This document shows positions 18,860 through 28,825 of a DNA stretch of 64,000 nucleotides, one piece after another (within the stretch, counting starts at the first letter, position 1; each line of letters opens with the position of its first letter). The position numbers and the translations under genes were made by a program. The stretch spans positions 1,877,501 to 1,941,500 of the forward strand of contig NC_010602.1 in NCBI RefSeq assembly GCF_000017685.1, written 5' to 3'. The notes below the pieces were generated by a model. That model was not told the DNA's origin, searched no databases, and saw nothing but the letters and a program-made list of their open reading frames with translations. The DNA comes from Leptospira biflexa serovar Patoc strain 'Patoc 1 (Paris)'. GTDB lineage: Bacteria > Spirochaetota > Leptospiria > Leptospirales > Leptospiraceae.

Positions 18860-20228
18860 TCAATTTCCCTTTGAGTGTAGCACTTGTGGCTTGTTCGATC
18901 AAAACATTTACTGTTTTCCCTATCCAATCGGATAAATCCTGGGACATTCCTTCTGGAATTGGAAAAACAACCATTCGACCGCAATGTGATCTACCACATA
19001 ACTCTTGTTTTGATTTTTTGGAAGTATTTTCTATCAAAATGGAAAAGATCTTACCAATCTTAGAAGTATTTTTTTCTAAAGAGATTTTTGTTTGTAATTC
19101 AACAAGTTCGATAAGTCGGCGACTTTTTACTTCTTCTGGAACATCATCAATAAACTTCCGTTTTGCGATCGTTCCTTCTCTTTCTGAATATTTGAACATA
19201 TAAGACATGTCAAATTTCACTTTTTTCACAACTTCCAAAGTTTCCAAAAATTCTTCTTCTGTTTCCCCTGGAAACCCAACGATGATATCAGATGTGATCC
19301 CGATGTCAGGAATCACAGATTGGATTTTCTTTACTAAATCCAAATACTCTTCCTTAGTATAACTACGTTTCATATCTCTAAGGACTTTCGAACTACCTGC
19401 TTGCAGTGGCATGTGAATTTGTGAAGAAAAACGATCCTCTTTTGCCATAAGAGAAATTAGATGGTCAGGAAAATCTTTGGGGTGTGGACTTGTGAATCTC
19501 ACTCTTTCAATGGTGGTTTCTTTGAGAATTGATTCCACCAAGGCACAAAAGTCGTAGGACTCATAAGAGTAACTATTTACGTTTTGTCCAAGAAGGGTGA
19601 CTTGTTTGACACCCATCTCTTGTAATTGTTTGATTTCGTGGATGATGGATTTTGGTTCTCGACTCCTCTCTCTCCCTCTCGTATAGGGAACCACACAAAA
19701 CGTACAAAAATTATTACAACCGCGCATAATGGTAACGAAGGCTTGGATTCCATTGACTACCTTCGGTTCTAATTCATCATAGGTTTCTGATCTTGATAAC
19801 CTTGTGAGTTGTACATCTTTTTCCCCATTTCGGATGTTTTGAATGAGCTCCGGTAGTGTTCGATAATTATCTGGGCCAACGATCAAATCCAAGGGTAACT
19901 CTTGGTGGAATAAATCTTCTCCCAAGTTTTGTGCCATACAACCAAGTACACCAATCACAAGGTTTGGATTTTTTTTCTTGAGATAACCTAAGGATTGTAA
20001 TCTTCCGTAGATTTTTGCATGGGCATTTTCTCTGACAGCACAAGTATTTAAGAAAATAATATCACTTTCTTCGACTACATTTGTGGTTTCATAATGTTCC
20101 TTTCGAAAGAGTTCCTTAACAATGCCTGAGTCATATTCGTTCATTTGGCAGCCGTAGGTCTCCACATAGACCTTTCCCAATTGGATGGTGGGGGTAAGTG
20201 TTTGGCTTTCTGTCAAGGTAGGGTTCAT
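18852..20228 (-). CDS. miaB: tRNA-2-methylthio-N6-dimethylallyladenosine synthase MiaB
   Basis: 458 residues from the ATG at 20228. It adds the 2-methylthio group to i6A37 of tRNAs. The N-terminal domain opens [14 protein letters not shown] with cluster-binding cysteines, the radical SAM motif is CNNFCTFC, and a TRAM domain closes the protein ([11 protein letters not shown]). The frame stays open to 20363, but that extension of 45 residues is unlike the family and would overlap the divergent J-like gene, so it is rejected. MiaB is preferred over MtaB/RimO because of the [11 protein letters not shown] signature. It is followed by lptF/G with an 8-base overlap. Confidence 0.95.
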   Translation of the reverse strand: MNPTLTESQTLTPTIQLGKVYVETYGCQMNEYDSGIVKELFRKEHYETTNVVEESDIIFLNTCAVRENAHAKIYGRLQSLGYLKKKNPNLVIGVLGCMAQNLGEDLFHQELPLDLIVGPDNYRTLPELIQNIRNGEKDVQLTRLSRSETYDELEPKVVNGIQAFVTIMRGCNNFCTFCVVPYTRGRERSREPKSIIHEIKQLQEMGVKQVTLLGQNVNSYSYESYDFCALVESILKETTIERVRFTSPHPKDFPDHLISLMAKEDRFSSQIHMPLQAGSSKVLRDMKRSYTKEEYLDLVKKIQSVIPDIGITSDIIVGFPGETEEEFLETLEVVKKVKFDMSYMFKYSEREGTIAKRKFIDDVPEEVKSRRLIELVELQTKISLEKNTSKIGKIFSILIENTSKKSKQELCGRSHCGRMVVFPIPEGMSQDLSDWIGKTVNVLIEQATSATLKGKLIV

Positions 20229-20290
20229 AATGATATATTTTCCGGCGAAAATTCCTTGTAAAGCAAAGAAGGAAGGGGCGTAAAGGGTAT

Positions 20291-20884
20291 ATGCCGAGAA
20301 CCAAAAGGGAAACCTATTACGAAATTCTAGGAATTTCCAGAAATGCAACCGCAGAAGCCACAACGGATTTGTACGTAAGCCAAATCTCCTTTTGGGAAAA
20401 ACTCGCCGTGGCAGGAAGTTCAGAGGCCAAGGAAAAAATCCTAGAACTCACAAAGGCTTATTTGACCCTCTCCGACCCCAAAAAACGTGCTAGGTATGAT
20501 GCCGAATTGGATTTTGATTTTGTATTACTCGATGGCAAAGCAAAAGACCCAGAAATGGAAGAAGCTTACGATCATTACCGTTTGGGTCACAAAAAATCCT
20601 ACCAGGAGATACTAAGCGAATTCACCAAATTTCGTTTGGAAATGGGAGACACTCTTTGGGTCTTAAAAAAAACCACGGTTTATTTGGTGATCAATTTGTT
20701 AGTTTATGCAGGGATTGTTTTAATCCAATCTCTCTACCAAAATCAAAATAATGTTACAGAAAACGATTTCACATTCAATCTTTTCTCTCTATTGTTCTTA
20801 GGTATGAGTGTGCTTGGGTATTTGATGTTTCGATTTTATTTCCTACCGAAACAACTACAAAAAAGGAAAAACCAACGCACCTAA
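20291..20884 (+). CDS. Membrane-anchored J-domain-like protein lacking HPD
   Basis: 197 residues. The N-terminus (about 8-75) follows a J domain closely: [13 protein letters not shown] at the front and [18 protein letters not shown] at the end. The HPD tripeptide between helices II and III, needed to stimulate DnaK ATPase, is missing; that stretch reads [12 protein letters not shown]. Two hydrophobic helices (about 125-147 and 158-180) make the C-terminus membrane bound. AGGG lies just before the ATG. By family knowledge such a protein should not activate Hsp70; it may have kept the fold for binding. Its stop overlaps the convergent DUF1574 gene by 4 bases. Confidence 0.75.
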   Translation: MPRTKRETYYEILGISRNATAEATTDLYVSQISFWEKLAVAGSSEAKEKILELTKAYLTLSDPKKRARYDAELDFDFVLLDGKAKDPEMEEAYDHYRLGHKKSYQEILSEFTKFRLEMGDTLWVLKKTTVYLVINLLVYAGIVLIQSLYQNQNNVTENDFTFNLFSLLFLGMSVLGYLMFRFYFLPKQLQKRKNQRT

Positions 20885-22011
20885 CGAAGGTATTTTGGAA
20901 AAAGAATTGGTAAAAGGTTTGGAAAACAAGCACCACTCAAATGGAGAGAATCCACAAAATCTTTACATTTCCAATTAGGGTCAACATTTGGATCAATGAC
21001 ATAAAACTTAGAATTTGGTACTTTTGAGACCAACGAAACTTGGTTTCTAATTTCCAAATTGAAACGCTCTAATAATCCATCAGTTTGCATCTTACGACGT
21101 AAAGGCTCTGAAACAGCAGGAAAATAAATAATCACTGGAATTCCAGTCCCTTCGAGGAGATGTAACATTTTTTTGAAAAAGAAAATTTGCGTCGGTGATA
21201 AGGATGATCCGCGTAAGTATTGGTTGTACATCGCTTCGGCATCACGCTCTAAAAACAAATCCATATTCGCAAATTTTATTTCATTCGGTAGTGCCCCAAA
21301 TTTGGCACGGTTGACCAATTTGATTTTGTCAATGTAACCACGTTTGTGTTCTTTACCAGTAATCCCAGAAGACAATCCTGGAAAAAAGCCAATCTCAATC
21401 TCTTTGTTGTTTGCTTTGATCGCAGAAGGATCCAATGGATATTTATAGAGAGCAAATAATTTTTTCAAAAAATAAACTTCAGCTTCATCCACTGAAAACC
21501 CAGTTGTTTTTGTAGACCAAGGATCGACAGTTTTGCTACGGAAAAAGTCAATATGATTCAGTATATATAAATTATCATAGGAACCATTTAAAGAATAATC
21601 GATGGACGATTTGGAAAACAATAATGGATCAACTTCAATGAGTACGTAACGGATTGGTAATTTAGTTTTTAGGACACGTTCCAACCAATAGGCTTGGAAA
21701 CTAGGAGGTCCAAATGGAGCTGCAAAATTAAAGGAGTTCGTATTTGGGAAAAATTCTTCCACCATCTCGGAATCAAATTCACCAGAACGAGAACTACCTA
21801 ATATAAGTCCGATCTGTTTGGAAGGATCTTTTTTGGATACATCCAACATAACTTCGAATAAGTCTTCCTTCAATTCATAGAATTTTCGTTCAATTTTTTT
21901 CCAACTATATGTATTTTCTACAATGATAGGTAGGAAAAATATTTTATCAAATAAAAATAAAACCAAAACAAGTAAGAATGGATACAATACGATTGGAAAT
22001 TTGATTTTCAT
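20881..22011 (-). CDS. DUF1574-type SGNH-like protein, probable partner of MBOAT
   Basis: 376 residues. One N-terminal transmembrane helix (about 7-28) leaves the rest outside the cytoplasm. Residues GSSRSGEF (about 72-79) and the late DSLHLSG are placed like the Ser block and the Asp/His block of SGNH hydrolases, as in AlgJ/AlgX and DltD partners of MBOAT proteins. I associate this type with DUF1574, a family common in Leptospira. It starts one base after the MBOAT stop, so the two form a unit. Inference: the MBOAT passes an acyl group across the membrane and this protein transfers it to an envelope glycan or lipid; the acceptor is unknown. Confidence 0.7.
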   Translation of the reverse strand: MKIKFPIVLYPFLLVLVLFLFDKIFFLPIIVENTYSWKKIERKFYELKEDLFEVMLDVSKKDPSKQIGLILGSSRSGEFDSEMVEEFFPNTNSFNFAAPFGPPSFQAYWLERVLKTKLPIRYVLIEVDPLLFSKSSIDYSLNGSYDNLYILNHIDFFRSKTVDPWSTKTTGFSVDEAEVYFLKKLFALYKYPLDPSAIKANNKEIEIGFFPGLSSGITGKEHKRGYIDKIKLVNRAKFGALPNEIKFANMDLFLERDAEAMYNQYLRGSSLSPTQIFFFKKMLHLLEGTGIPVIIYFPAVSEPLRRKMQTDGLLERFNLEIRNQVSLVSKVPNSKFYVIDPNVDPNWKCKDFVDSLHLSGACFPNLLPILFPKYLR

Positions 22012-22012
22012 A

Positions 22013-23437
22013 TTAAAATTGGAAGTAAATAAACTCCGTTCCTCCTGGCGCCAAATAACCTAACAGAACCGTAATGACAAATGAGAATAAAAACAAAAAA
22101 ACCAAACTAAACTTGGTTGACCATGATTCTCTTGGGAAACTTGGTTTTGTTTGTAGATAATTTAAAACAAATGTGAGTAATAGTGAATATACAATTTTTT
22201 CAATTTGATTTGTCCTTTCACCAGTCGCATTGGTGAAAACTCGGTATAACATTGAAACTGCATTTTTGACACTCGGTGCATTAAAAAATGGAATCGTGAT
22301 GACAAAAAACATAAAAGTATATATAATTCCTGCCATTTTTTTCCAAAGTAAAACTTTTCGCTCTTTGGGTTGATTCATTACAATTTCGATTTTTCGCTCT
22401 AAACTCAAAACGAATCCATGTAAAAAACCCCAAATGATAAAAGTAAAGTTTGCCCCATGCCAAAAACCTGCAAGGGTAAACGTTACCACTAAATTAAGAT
22501 AACCTCTCCATTCCGAAACTCTTGATCCACCTAACGGAAAGTATATGTAATCTTTGATCCATGTGGCTAGAGTCATATGCCACCGAGTCCACAACTCCCG
22601 AACAGAAGCCGATAAATACGGCGCATGGAAGTTTTCTGGTAAATTGATACCGAGTAATTTACCAAGACCTCTGGCAAGATCAGTATAACCACTAAAATCA
22701 CAAAAAACACGAGCAGCATATCCAAACATGGCCATTCCATTTGTGAGCCCATCATATCCATCTGGATTTTGAAACACAGGTTCGATGACAGAGGATAAAT
22801 TATCAGCAATAACAACTTTTTTAAATAAACCAAGGAATACTAAATAATAACCTTCAAACAGTTGTTCCTTTTTTGCATTCCATACTTCCAGTTGGTAAAA
22901 AAATTCACCATGTCGAACTATGGGTCCTGCCACTAGTTGAGGAAAGAAAAAGATAAAAAGTCCAAATTGTAAAAAGTTTGGATTTTCATTTGCATTCCCA
23001 CGTTTGACATCAATTGTATAGGCCACCATTTGGAATGTATAAAAACTAATTGCAAGAGGTAAGGTTATAGAATCAAATCCGAATTGAGAATTTAAAAAAC
23101 TTTGGATGGATTCATTCGAAAACCAGACACTTCCTGTGAATTGAAAGAGGATGGACCATAAAAAGTAAAAATATTTAAAAAGAAATAAATTTCCAAAATT
23201 GATGCATAAGGAAACAGGATACCAATAACTGGATTTGTTTTTGAGAATCTGCCGATTCATCAAATGGTTGAGCAACACTAAAGCCAAAAAATGAAATGCA
23301 AAGGGAACTGACCAAGCGGCATAAAAAACAAAAGATGCTAAAAATAAAAATACCAAGCGGTATTTGCCACGGATCATCCAATGCAATCCATACACGACGA
23401 GAAAGAACAAAAGGAAACTGAGCGATGTAAATTTCAT
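22013..23437 (-). CDS. MBOAT-family membrane O-acyltransferase (AlgI/DltB-like)
   Basis: 474 residues with about 10-11 hydrophobic segments. The family core is intact: SVRELWTRWHMTLATWIKDYIYFPLGGSR, broken here as SVRELWTRWHMTL then IKDYIYFPLGGSR, and the catalytic His in LAGFWHGANFTF. AlgI and DltB relatives move acyl groups across the inner membrane to modify exopolysaccharide or teichoic acid. It lies between the rlmI-like gene (25 bases upstream) and the DUF1574 gene (1 base downstream). The close coupling with an SGNH-like partner supports envelope O-acylation; the substrate is not shown. Confidence 0.9.
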   Translation of the reverse strand: MKFTSLSFLLFFLVVYGLHWMIRGKYRLVFLFLASFVFYAAWSVPFAFHFLALVLLNHLMNRQILKNKSSYWYPVSLCINFGNLFLFKYFYFLWSILFQFTGSVWFSNESIQSFLNSQFGFDSITLPLAISFYTFQMVAYTIDVKRGNANENPNFLQFGLFIFFFPQLVAGPIVRHGEFFYQLEVWNAKKEQLFEGYYLVFLGLFKKVVIADNLSSVIEPVFQNPDGYDGLTNGMAMFGYAARVFCDFSGYTDLARGLGKLLGINLPENFHAPYLSASVRELWTRWHMTLATWIKDYIYFPLGGSRVSEWRGYLNLVVTFTLAGFWHGANFTFIIWGFLHGFVLSLERKIEIVMNQPKERKVLLWKKMAGIIYTFMFFVITIPFFNAPSVKNAVSMLYRVFTNATGERTNQIEKIVYSLLLTFVLNYLQTKPSFPRESWSTKFSLVFLFLFSFVITVLLGYLAPGGTEFIYFQF

Positions 23438-23462
23438 TCTAAGATTTCACCAGTATTTTCAT

Positions 23463-24644
23463 TTATATTTGTCCATCAACCTGAATCACAAGTCCTTTTA
23501 AGTATTCTCCTTCCGGATGGAAAACAGAATAACTATGGTCAGGACTTTGTGTTAAATGGTGCAGAATTCGAACTTTTTTTTTCGCATCTTTTGCCGCACC
23601 AAAAACGATTTTTTTGAATAAATCAAAGGAAATATGTTGGGAACAGGAGAAGGTAAAGATAAGTCCACCATCTTGTATTTTGGAAATGGCTCTCATATTA
23701 ATGTCTTTATACCCCCTACTTGCTTGTATGACCGTAGCAATATTTTTTGTAAAGGCAGGTGGATCAAGAATGATGCAGTCATAAATTCCAGAATCCATTT
23801 TTTTTAAATAATCAAAACAATCCATCACGAGAGATTTATGTTTTACCGCCAAAAGTTCCTGTGAGAAACCATTAAGTTCTAAATTTTTTTCACATAATTC
23901 CAATGCTTGTTTGGAAATATCTAAGCTATGAACCATCTTTGCGCCATTTAACAATGCATACACTGAAAATGCACCTGAGTAGGCAAATGTATTTAAAATG
24001 ATTTTGTTTTTTGCGTATCTACCTAAGAGCGATCGATTTTCCCTTTGGTCCAAAAAAAATCCAGTTTTTTGTCCTTTCGTAGTATCAGATATAAATTGAA
24101 TTCCATTTTCTTTAAAAACGGTCTCTGCTTTATCTCCTTTATAAAAGCTGATTTCATCTCCATGTTTCGAATCAGTTTTTTCTCTTTTTTCTAAAATGGT
24201 AACAAAACCAAATTTTTCCAAGAACGTAACTAAATTTTCTTTTAAGCGAATGGCGCCAGGTGTTTTTAATTGTAGAACGGCAGTATCATCGTAAACATCC
24301 ACTACAATGCCTGGAACTCCATCCCCTTCCGAATGAAACAAACGGAATCCATTGGTATCGTTCGGTAATAGTGACCTTTTGGTATATAGAATCTTTTCCC
24401 ATTTCGAGAACCAGAAATCGCGATTGATTCCATCTTGTTTTGGATCAAAAGAGAACAATCTGATTCGAATTTGGCTTCCGGAATCATAATGACCCCAAGC
24501 CAAAAATGTACCGTCATGACTGTGCACGGCAACGGTATCACCAGATTTGATTCCATTGTCGACGGATTCTATGGCACCGGAAAAGATCCAAGGATGAAAA
24601 TTTAATACTGCTTTTTCTTTATTCTTCTTTAAACGAATGACCAT
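23463..24644 (-). CDS. Class I SAM-dependent rRNA methyltransferase, RlmI-like
   Basis: 393 residues. A PUA-type RNA-binding domain (about 1-75, with HPWIFSGAIESV) precedes an EEHEE linker region and a Rossmann methyltransferase domain. GFFLDQRENR, LNTFAYSGAFSVYAL (SAM loop), ILDPPAF and the catalytic-type Cys in TFSCSQH match RlmI, which makes m5C1962 in 23S rRNA. Exact specificity cannot be told from sequence; RlmK-like guanine methylation is less likely. It is the first gene of a probable unit with MBOAT and DUF1574 and is divergent from the 7TMR-DISM sensor, with only 54 bases between the starts. Confidence 0.87.
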   Translation of the reverse strand: MVIRLKKNKEKAVLNFHPWIFSGAIESVDNGIKSGDTVAVHSHDGTFLAWGHYDSGSQIRIRLFSFDPKQDGINRDFWFSKWEKILYTKRSLLPNDTNGFRLFHSEGDGVPGIVVDVYDDTAVLQLKTPGAIRLKENLVTFLEKFGFVTILEKREKTDSKHGDEISFYKGDKAETVFKENGIQFISDTTKGQKTGFFLDQRENRSLLGRYAKNKIILNTFAYSGAFSVYALLNGAKMVHSLDISKQALELCEKNLELNGFSQELLAVKHKSLVMDCFDYLKKMDSGIYDCIILDPPAFTKNIATVIQASRGYKDINMRAISKIQDGGLIFTFSCSQHISFDLFKKIVFGAAKDAKKKVRILHHLTQSPDHSYSVFHPEGEYLKGLVIQVDGQI

Positions 24645-24698
24645 TCTTCATCCAATTGCACTTACGAATTGTTTTGGGCAAACATAACCCACTGAAAT

Positions 24699-27227
24699 AT
24701 GATTAAAAACTTACTGATTTTTCTTGTCTTTTCTTTTTCCCAACTTGAATCCAGTCCTACGCTTGATTTTGCCACACAAATAGAACCCAGTTCCATCCTG
24801 ACTCTTGATTCTAGTACCTCGGATCCAAAAACATATTGGTATCTTTTAAATAAAGATTTATCGGAAGTTCAGATTCAAACTCTCAATGAGGAGAATTTCC
24901 ATACATTGGATTGGAGACGAATCAAAATCCCAGGGAATTTATTTCCATCTAAAGACAATGATCCCAAAACTCGGACCGTTATCCTTGCGAAATGGATTGA
25001 ATTCAACGAAGATCCAAATCTTCAATACAGCTTTCGATTGGGGATCATCAATGATCGGGATAGAACATATCTGAATGGCCAACTCATCGGGAATACAGGT
25101 GAATGGGATTCCCAATTGCCACAAAACTATGATAAGGTGCGTATTTATCAAATCCCAAGTTTACTCATACGTAAAAGCGGCAAAAATCTTCTCCTGATTA
25201 AAATTCAAATGTATTTCAAAAACTCAGGTGGGATTGAGCAAGACCAAACCCTACTTGGACCAACAAAACAAATTCAATCCTCTTTTTTGAAGGATGAGTT
25301 TATCAAATTGATCTTTTTAACTGTTTATGCAACCGTTGGTGGCTATTTCCTTTTTTTATTCATTAGAAGGCGTAAAGATCGAGAGAATCTGTTTTTTTCC
25401 TTATTTTCTTATTCTTTCGTACTCTACAATTTTTTAAGAAACCAATTAAAATATGAATTAGGACTTCCATTTTTAGAGATGAAAAGAATGGAATATTTGA
25501 TTATATTAACGCTTATACCTTTTATGTATCATTTTCTTCGGACTTTGTTCAAAGAACGATATGTGATTATAGGCAAAATGTTGGATCTCATCCAAACATG
25601 TATTTTTTGTTTTTTTGTTTTTTCTCCAAATATCGAACACATGAATTTTGTATTGAGTAATATTGTACAACCAACATGGCTCGTTTACGTTGTATTAATT
25701 TTTGTCATTTTGATCCAAAATTTGAAGAAAAAAGAAAAACGAGCCATTTATATCACCGTGGGAATTACTATCGTATTAATCGCGGCGATCATTGATACGG
25801 CTACCAATCGAAACTATTGGGTATTCCCTCGTATCATGGGATATGCATTTTTATTTTTTAATATCTCCCTTGCCATCATACTTGCAAATTCATTTGTCAA
25901 ATTAAATGAACAAGTAGAAGACTTAAACAAAAACTTAGAACATAAAGTTGAAGAACGAACCGTTGCTCTAAATGAATCTTTAAATCAGCTACAAATCTTA
26001 AAAGAAAAACAAGATGGAGATTATTTTTTAACCTCCCTACTCATCCAACCTTTGGCAAGGATTGAAAATCGAATCCCAGAGATCAAAATTGAAACCTATG
26101 TGAACCAAAAGAAAAAATTCCAATTTCGAGGGAAAGATGGAGAAATCGGTGGGGATATTTGTATCGTAGGTTCGATCGAACTAGAATCTAAAGAATACAC
26201 AGTATTTGCCAATGCAGATGCCATGGGAAAATCCATCCAAGGCGCGGGAGGGGCACTTGTACTCGGTGTTGTCTTCCAAGCAGTTTTATCACGGGCAAAA
26301 ACAAGTGATACAAAGAAGAAACCTCCGGAAATCTGGCTCAAAGATTTATACGTCGAACTGCAATCTGTATTTGCGAGTTTTGATGGTTCTATGTTGTCAA
26401 GTGTGGTACTCGGAATGGTTGCAGAAAATGGATACGTATATTATATCAATGCGGAACACCCTTGGAACATTCTTTATCGAGATGGAGTGGCATCCTTTTT
26501 GGAAACAGAACTTTCCATGCGGAAACTTGGATTCCCTAAAAATAATACTCATTTTCAAATCAAAACCTTTGCACTTCTTGATGGAGATGTTTTATTAATA
26601 GGATCTGATGGACGAGATGATTTGAGTCTGACGAACGAATCCGGAGATCGTTACATCAATGAAGACGAAACATTGATTATACGTTTTGTCGAAAGAACAG
26701 ATGGAAGTTTATTTCCACTAGTCAAGGAAATTGAACAAAATGGGGAAGTCACTGATGATATTTCTTTTCTCAGAATCCAATACCAGTCTGACAAACTTAA
26801 ATATACGTTGCCCGAAGAGATCCGTTCCCAATTTACCAATATCCAAACCGAAGTGAAAAAAGGGAACCACGAGGCTGCTCTTAGGGATCTTTTGTCCTTA
26901 ATCAAGAAGACATCACATCCAAGTTTCCATTCATTGGCAGGTAAAATCCTATTTCACCAAAAACGTTGGGAGGATGCTATCTTTCATTTAAAATTGGCAT
27001 TTACCGCAAATCCTTCGAAGGAAAATTTACTCTATTTGGTAGCAAAAGCTGAGTATGAAATAAACAAGTTAGGTGAAGCGGTGATTTGGAGTGAACGATT
27101 GTTTCTTAGAAATAAATCCCATAAACAAAACAAAAAACTCTTTTTTAACATATTGAATCGATTAGAAAACTTTGATAAAAAGAGTTTTTATTTAGAATTT
27201 CTCAGTAACGAACAAAATAAAGTATAA
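24699..27227 (+). CDS. 7TMR-DISM sensor with SpoIIE phosphatase and C-terminal TPR
   Basis: 842 residues. A signal peptide (about 1-19) is followed by an extracytoplasmic jelly-roll domain (about 40-195, including TYLNGQLIG), seven hydrophobic helices (about 205-400), a short coiled coil, a SpoIIE-type PP2C domain (about 450-690) and TPR-like repeats (about 700-835). Metal-site motifs are GEIGGD, NADAMGKSIQGAGGA (in place of the commoner DVxGHGxxA), DGRDD and TDDIS, so the key Asp residues remain. 7TMR-DISM proteins are thought to sense carbohydrates or other small ligands. The phosphatase likely controls an anti-anti-sigma factor encoded elsewhere. Its 3' end overlaps uppP by 26 bases. Confidence 0.85.
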   Translation: MIKNLLIFLVFSFSQLESSPTLDFATQIEPSSILTLDSSTSDPKTYWYLLNKDLSEVQIQTLNEENFHTLDWRRIKIPGNLFPSKDNDPKTRTVILAKWIEFNEDPNLQYSFRLGIINDRDRTYLNGQLIGNTGEWDSQLPQNYDKVRIYQIPSLLIRKSGKNLLLIKIQMYFKNSGGIEQDQTLLGPTKQIQSSFLKDEFIKLIFLTVYATVGGYFLFLFIRRRKDRENLFFSLFSYSFVLYNFLRNQLKYELGLPFLEMKRMEYLIILTLIPFMYHFLRTLFKERYVIIGKMLDLIQTCIFCFFVFSPNIEHMNFVLSNIVQPTWLVYVVLIFVILIQNLKKKEKRAIYITVGITIVLIAAIIDTATNRNYWVFPRIMGYAFLFFNISLAIILANSFVKLNEQVEDLNKNLEHKVEERTVALNESLNQLQILKEKQDGDYFLTSLLIQPLARIENRIPEIKIETYVNQKKKFQFRGKDGEIGGDICIVGSIELESKEYTVFANADAMGKSIQGAGGALVLGVVFQAVLSRAKTSDTKKKPPEIWLKDLYVELQSVFASFDGSMLSSVVLGMVAENGYVYYINAEHPWNILYRDGVASFLETELSMRKLGFPKNNTHFQIKTFALLDGDVLLIGSDGRDDLSLTNESGDRYINEDETLIIRFVERTDGSLFPLVKEIEQNGEVTDDISFLRIQYQSDKLKYTLPEEIRSQFTNIQTEVKKGNHEAALRDLLSLIKKTSHPSFHSLAGKILFHQKRWEDAIFHLKLAFTANPSKENLLYLVAKAEYEINKLGEAVIWSERLFLRNKSHKQNKKLFFNILNRLENFDKKSFYLEFLSNEQNKV

Positions 27228-28041
27228 CAAGGAGACCTAAAAGGATTCGATAAACTCCAAAGGAAATAAAACTTCTCCTTCGAATAAACGCCATAAATAG
27301 TCGTATGATAAAATAACAGATGATAAATGAAATGATACTACCGAAAAGTAATAAACCAATTGTTTCTGAATTTAAAATTTGTCTATGTTTGTATAATTTA
27401 TAAATGCCTGCGAGAGTTAACACTGGAATGGCAAGAAAAAAAGAGAACTCTGCACTATCTTTTTTCGAAACTCCCATAGTTCTTGCTGAAATGATGGTTG
27501 CCGCAGATCTTGAGACACCGGGGATCAGAGCAAAACATTGTAAAAAACCAACGATGATAGATTCCTTAAAACCGATTGTTTTTCCACTACTCTCATCCAA
27601 ATGTCTTTTTTCAACAAAGACCATGATAATACCACCGACAAACCAAGACATACCTAAAATCAAAAGTAGATCGGATCGCATCTTGATTTGGTCTAATTGA
27701 GACTTCAGTAAAAAACCAAGAATCAGTATTGGTAAAATGCCAACAATTAAATTGAGATAAAATTGAAACCCACTGCGATCTGTTGACTTCCCCAATCCAA
27801 AACGAACTGCTTCGACCAAATGACTCCAAAGAGTTTTGTAATAGAGTACAACGACAGAAAGGATCGCGCCTGTTTGAATGAAAATATCAAATAGGTCCTC
27901 AAAAGCCTCATGAGGGACAGATAGATTTTGAAAAGGGAAAAAGTAACTGAATAAAAACAGATGGCCAGTGGATGAAACTGGCAAAAATTCCGTGGCAGCT
28001 TCGATGATGCCACGTAAAAAAGCGTTTAAAGTATTATCCAT
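27202..28041 (-). CDS. uppP: Undecaprenyl-diphosphatase UppP (BacA)
   Basis: 279 residues, eight or so transmembrane segments. The two signature regions are intact: GIIEAATEFLPVSSTGHLFL near the N-terminus, with catalytic Glu residues, and ALIPGVSRSAATI with the catalytic Arg (about 170-182). It dephosphorylates undecaprenyl pyrophosphate so the carrier can be reused in peptidoglycan and O-antigen synthesis. It starts 6 bases after the stop of the upstream lipoprotein gene. The 3' end overlaps the convergent sensor gene. Confidence 0.95.
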   Translation of the reverse strand: MDNTLNAFLRGIIEAATEFLPVSSTGHLFLFSYFFPFQNLSVPHEAFEDLFDIFIQTGAILSVVVLYYKTLWSHLVEAVRFGLGKSTDRSGFQFYLNLIVGILPILILGFLLKSQLDQIKMRSDLLLILGMSWFVGGIIMVFVEKRHLDESSGKTIGFKESIIVGFLQCFALIPGVSRSAATIISARTMGVSKKDSAEFSFFLAIPVLTLAGIYKLYKHRQILNSETIGLLLFGSIISFIICYFIIRLFMAFIRRRSFISFGVYRILLGLLVILYFVRY

Positions 28042-28047
28042 CTAAAC

Positions 28048-28725
28048 TTAGTTATTTGGAGTAAGTGCGGGTGCTGGTTCTTCTACTTTTTTCTTTGGTG
28101 CAAGGTATGCATCTAAATCAAATTTTTCATTCCTTTTGATGCTAACTTCCTCTTTGATTCTTTCCACTACCAAAGGAAGGTATTCTCTCGTTTGCATTTG
28201 TTTTAATTGTGCTTTTGCAAACGTTTTGCATTTGTCAATTGTTAAGTTAAAATTACGATCTAACTTCCTCATTCTCTCACATTCAGCCAATGCTTGTTCT
28301 TCCGTAATTTGAATCTTTTTCTCCACTTGTTCCGAAACATACATTTGCGCAATGGTTTGCATTTCCACTTGTTTGATCACTTCGGCTACATCTGGTCTTG
28401 AAATGTATCCATTTTTCTCCGCAACAAGGCGAGTCATGATCATCTGGCGATATGTTTGGTAGAAATTTTTCTTTTGAAGTTGGTAATTGAGATCTTGGAA
28501 ATTTGGTGGAACTTCGTTGATGTCTTTTTCAATGAATTCAAGAAGAGTTTTTTTCTCGATATTTTGTAAACGACTGATGGAATCTAGGGCTGTATCATAA
28601 GCAGCTTCGAAATCTTTTACAGTAATTTTATGGTTGTCTAAGGTTTCGATGACCGGTGAAGAGTCAGAACACTGTACTAGGGCAAAAGAAGCCAAAAACA
28701 CAAACAAAGGAAGGATTTTTTTCAT
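28048..28725 (-). CDS. Lipoprotein with SurA_N-like domain
   Basis: 225 residues. The signal peptide ends in a lipobox-like ALVQC with Cys19, so it is probably lipidated. The mature start VIETLDNHKITVKDFEAAY resembles the N-terminal chaperone domain of SurA/PpiD proteins, but no PpiC rotamase domain follows; the rest is long charged helices. A proline-rich tail ends the protein. It may be the lipoprotein named LipL31 in pathogenic Leptospira, which I recall only loosely. It follows mfd after about 100 bases and precedes uppP by 6. A periplasmic chaperone role is inference. Confidence 0.7.
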   Translation of the reverse strand: MKKILPLFVFLASFALVQCSDSSPVIETLDNHKITVKDFEAAYDTALDSISRLQNIEKKTLLEFIEKDINEVPPNFQDLNYQLQKKNFYQTYRQMIMTRLVAEKNGYISRPDVAEVIKQVEMQTIAQMYVSEQVEKKIQITEEQALAECERMRKLDRNFNLTIDKCKTFAKAQLKQMQTREYLPLVVERIKEEVSIKRNEKFDLDAYLAPKKKVEEPAPALTPNN

Positions 28726-28825
28726 ATTATTTTAGTGCCAAAATAGATTTGAGATGATGGTTTCTCCAATTCCCTCAATGTCTATCTTTTTTTGCCAACC
28801 AGGACTTGATTCCTTTGCTTAAATT

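Noticed and set aside
18852..20363. Longer MiaB starting at 20363
   Set aside because: The extra 45 residues are unlike MiaB and would overlap the divergent J-like gene; ATG 20228 is used instead.
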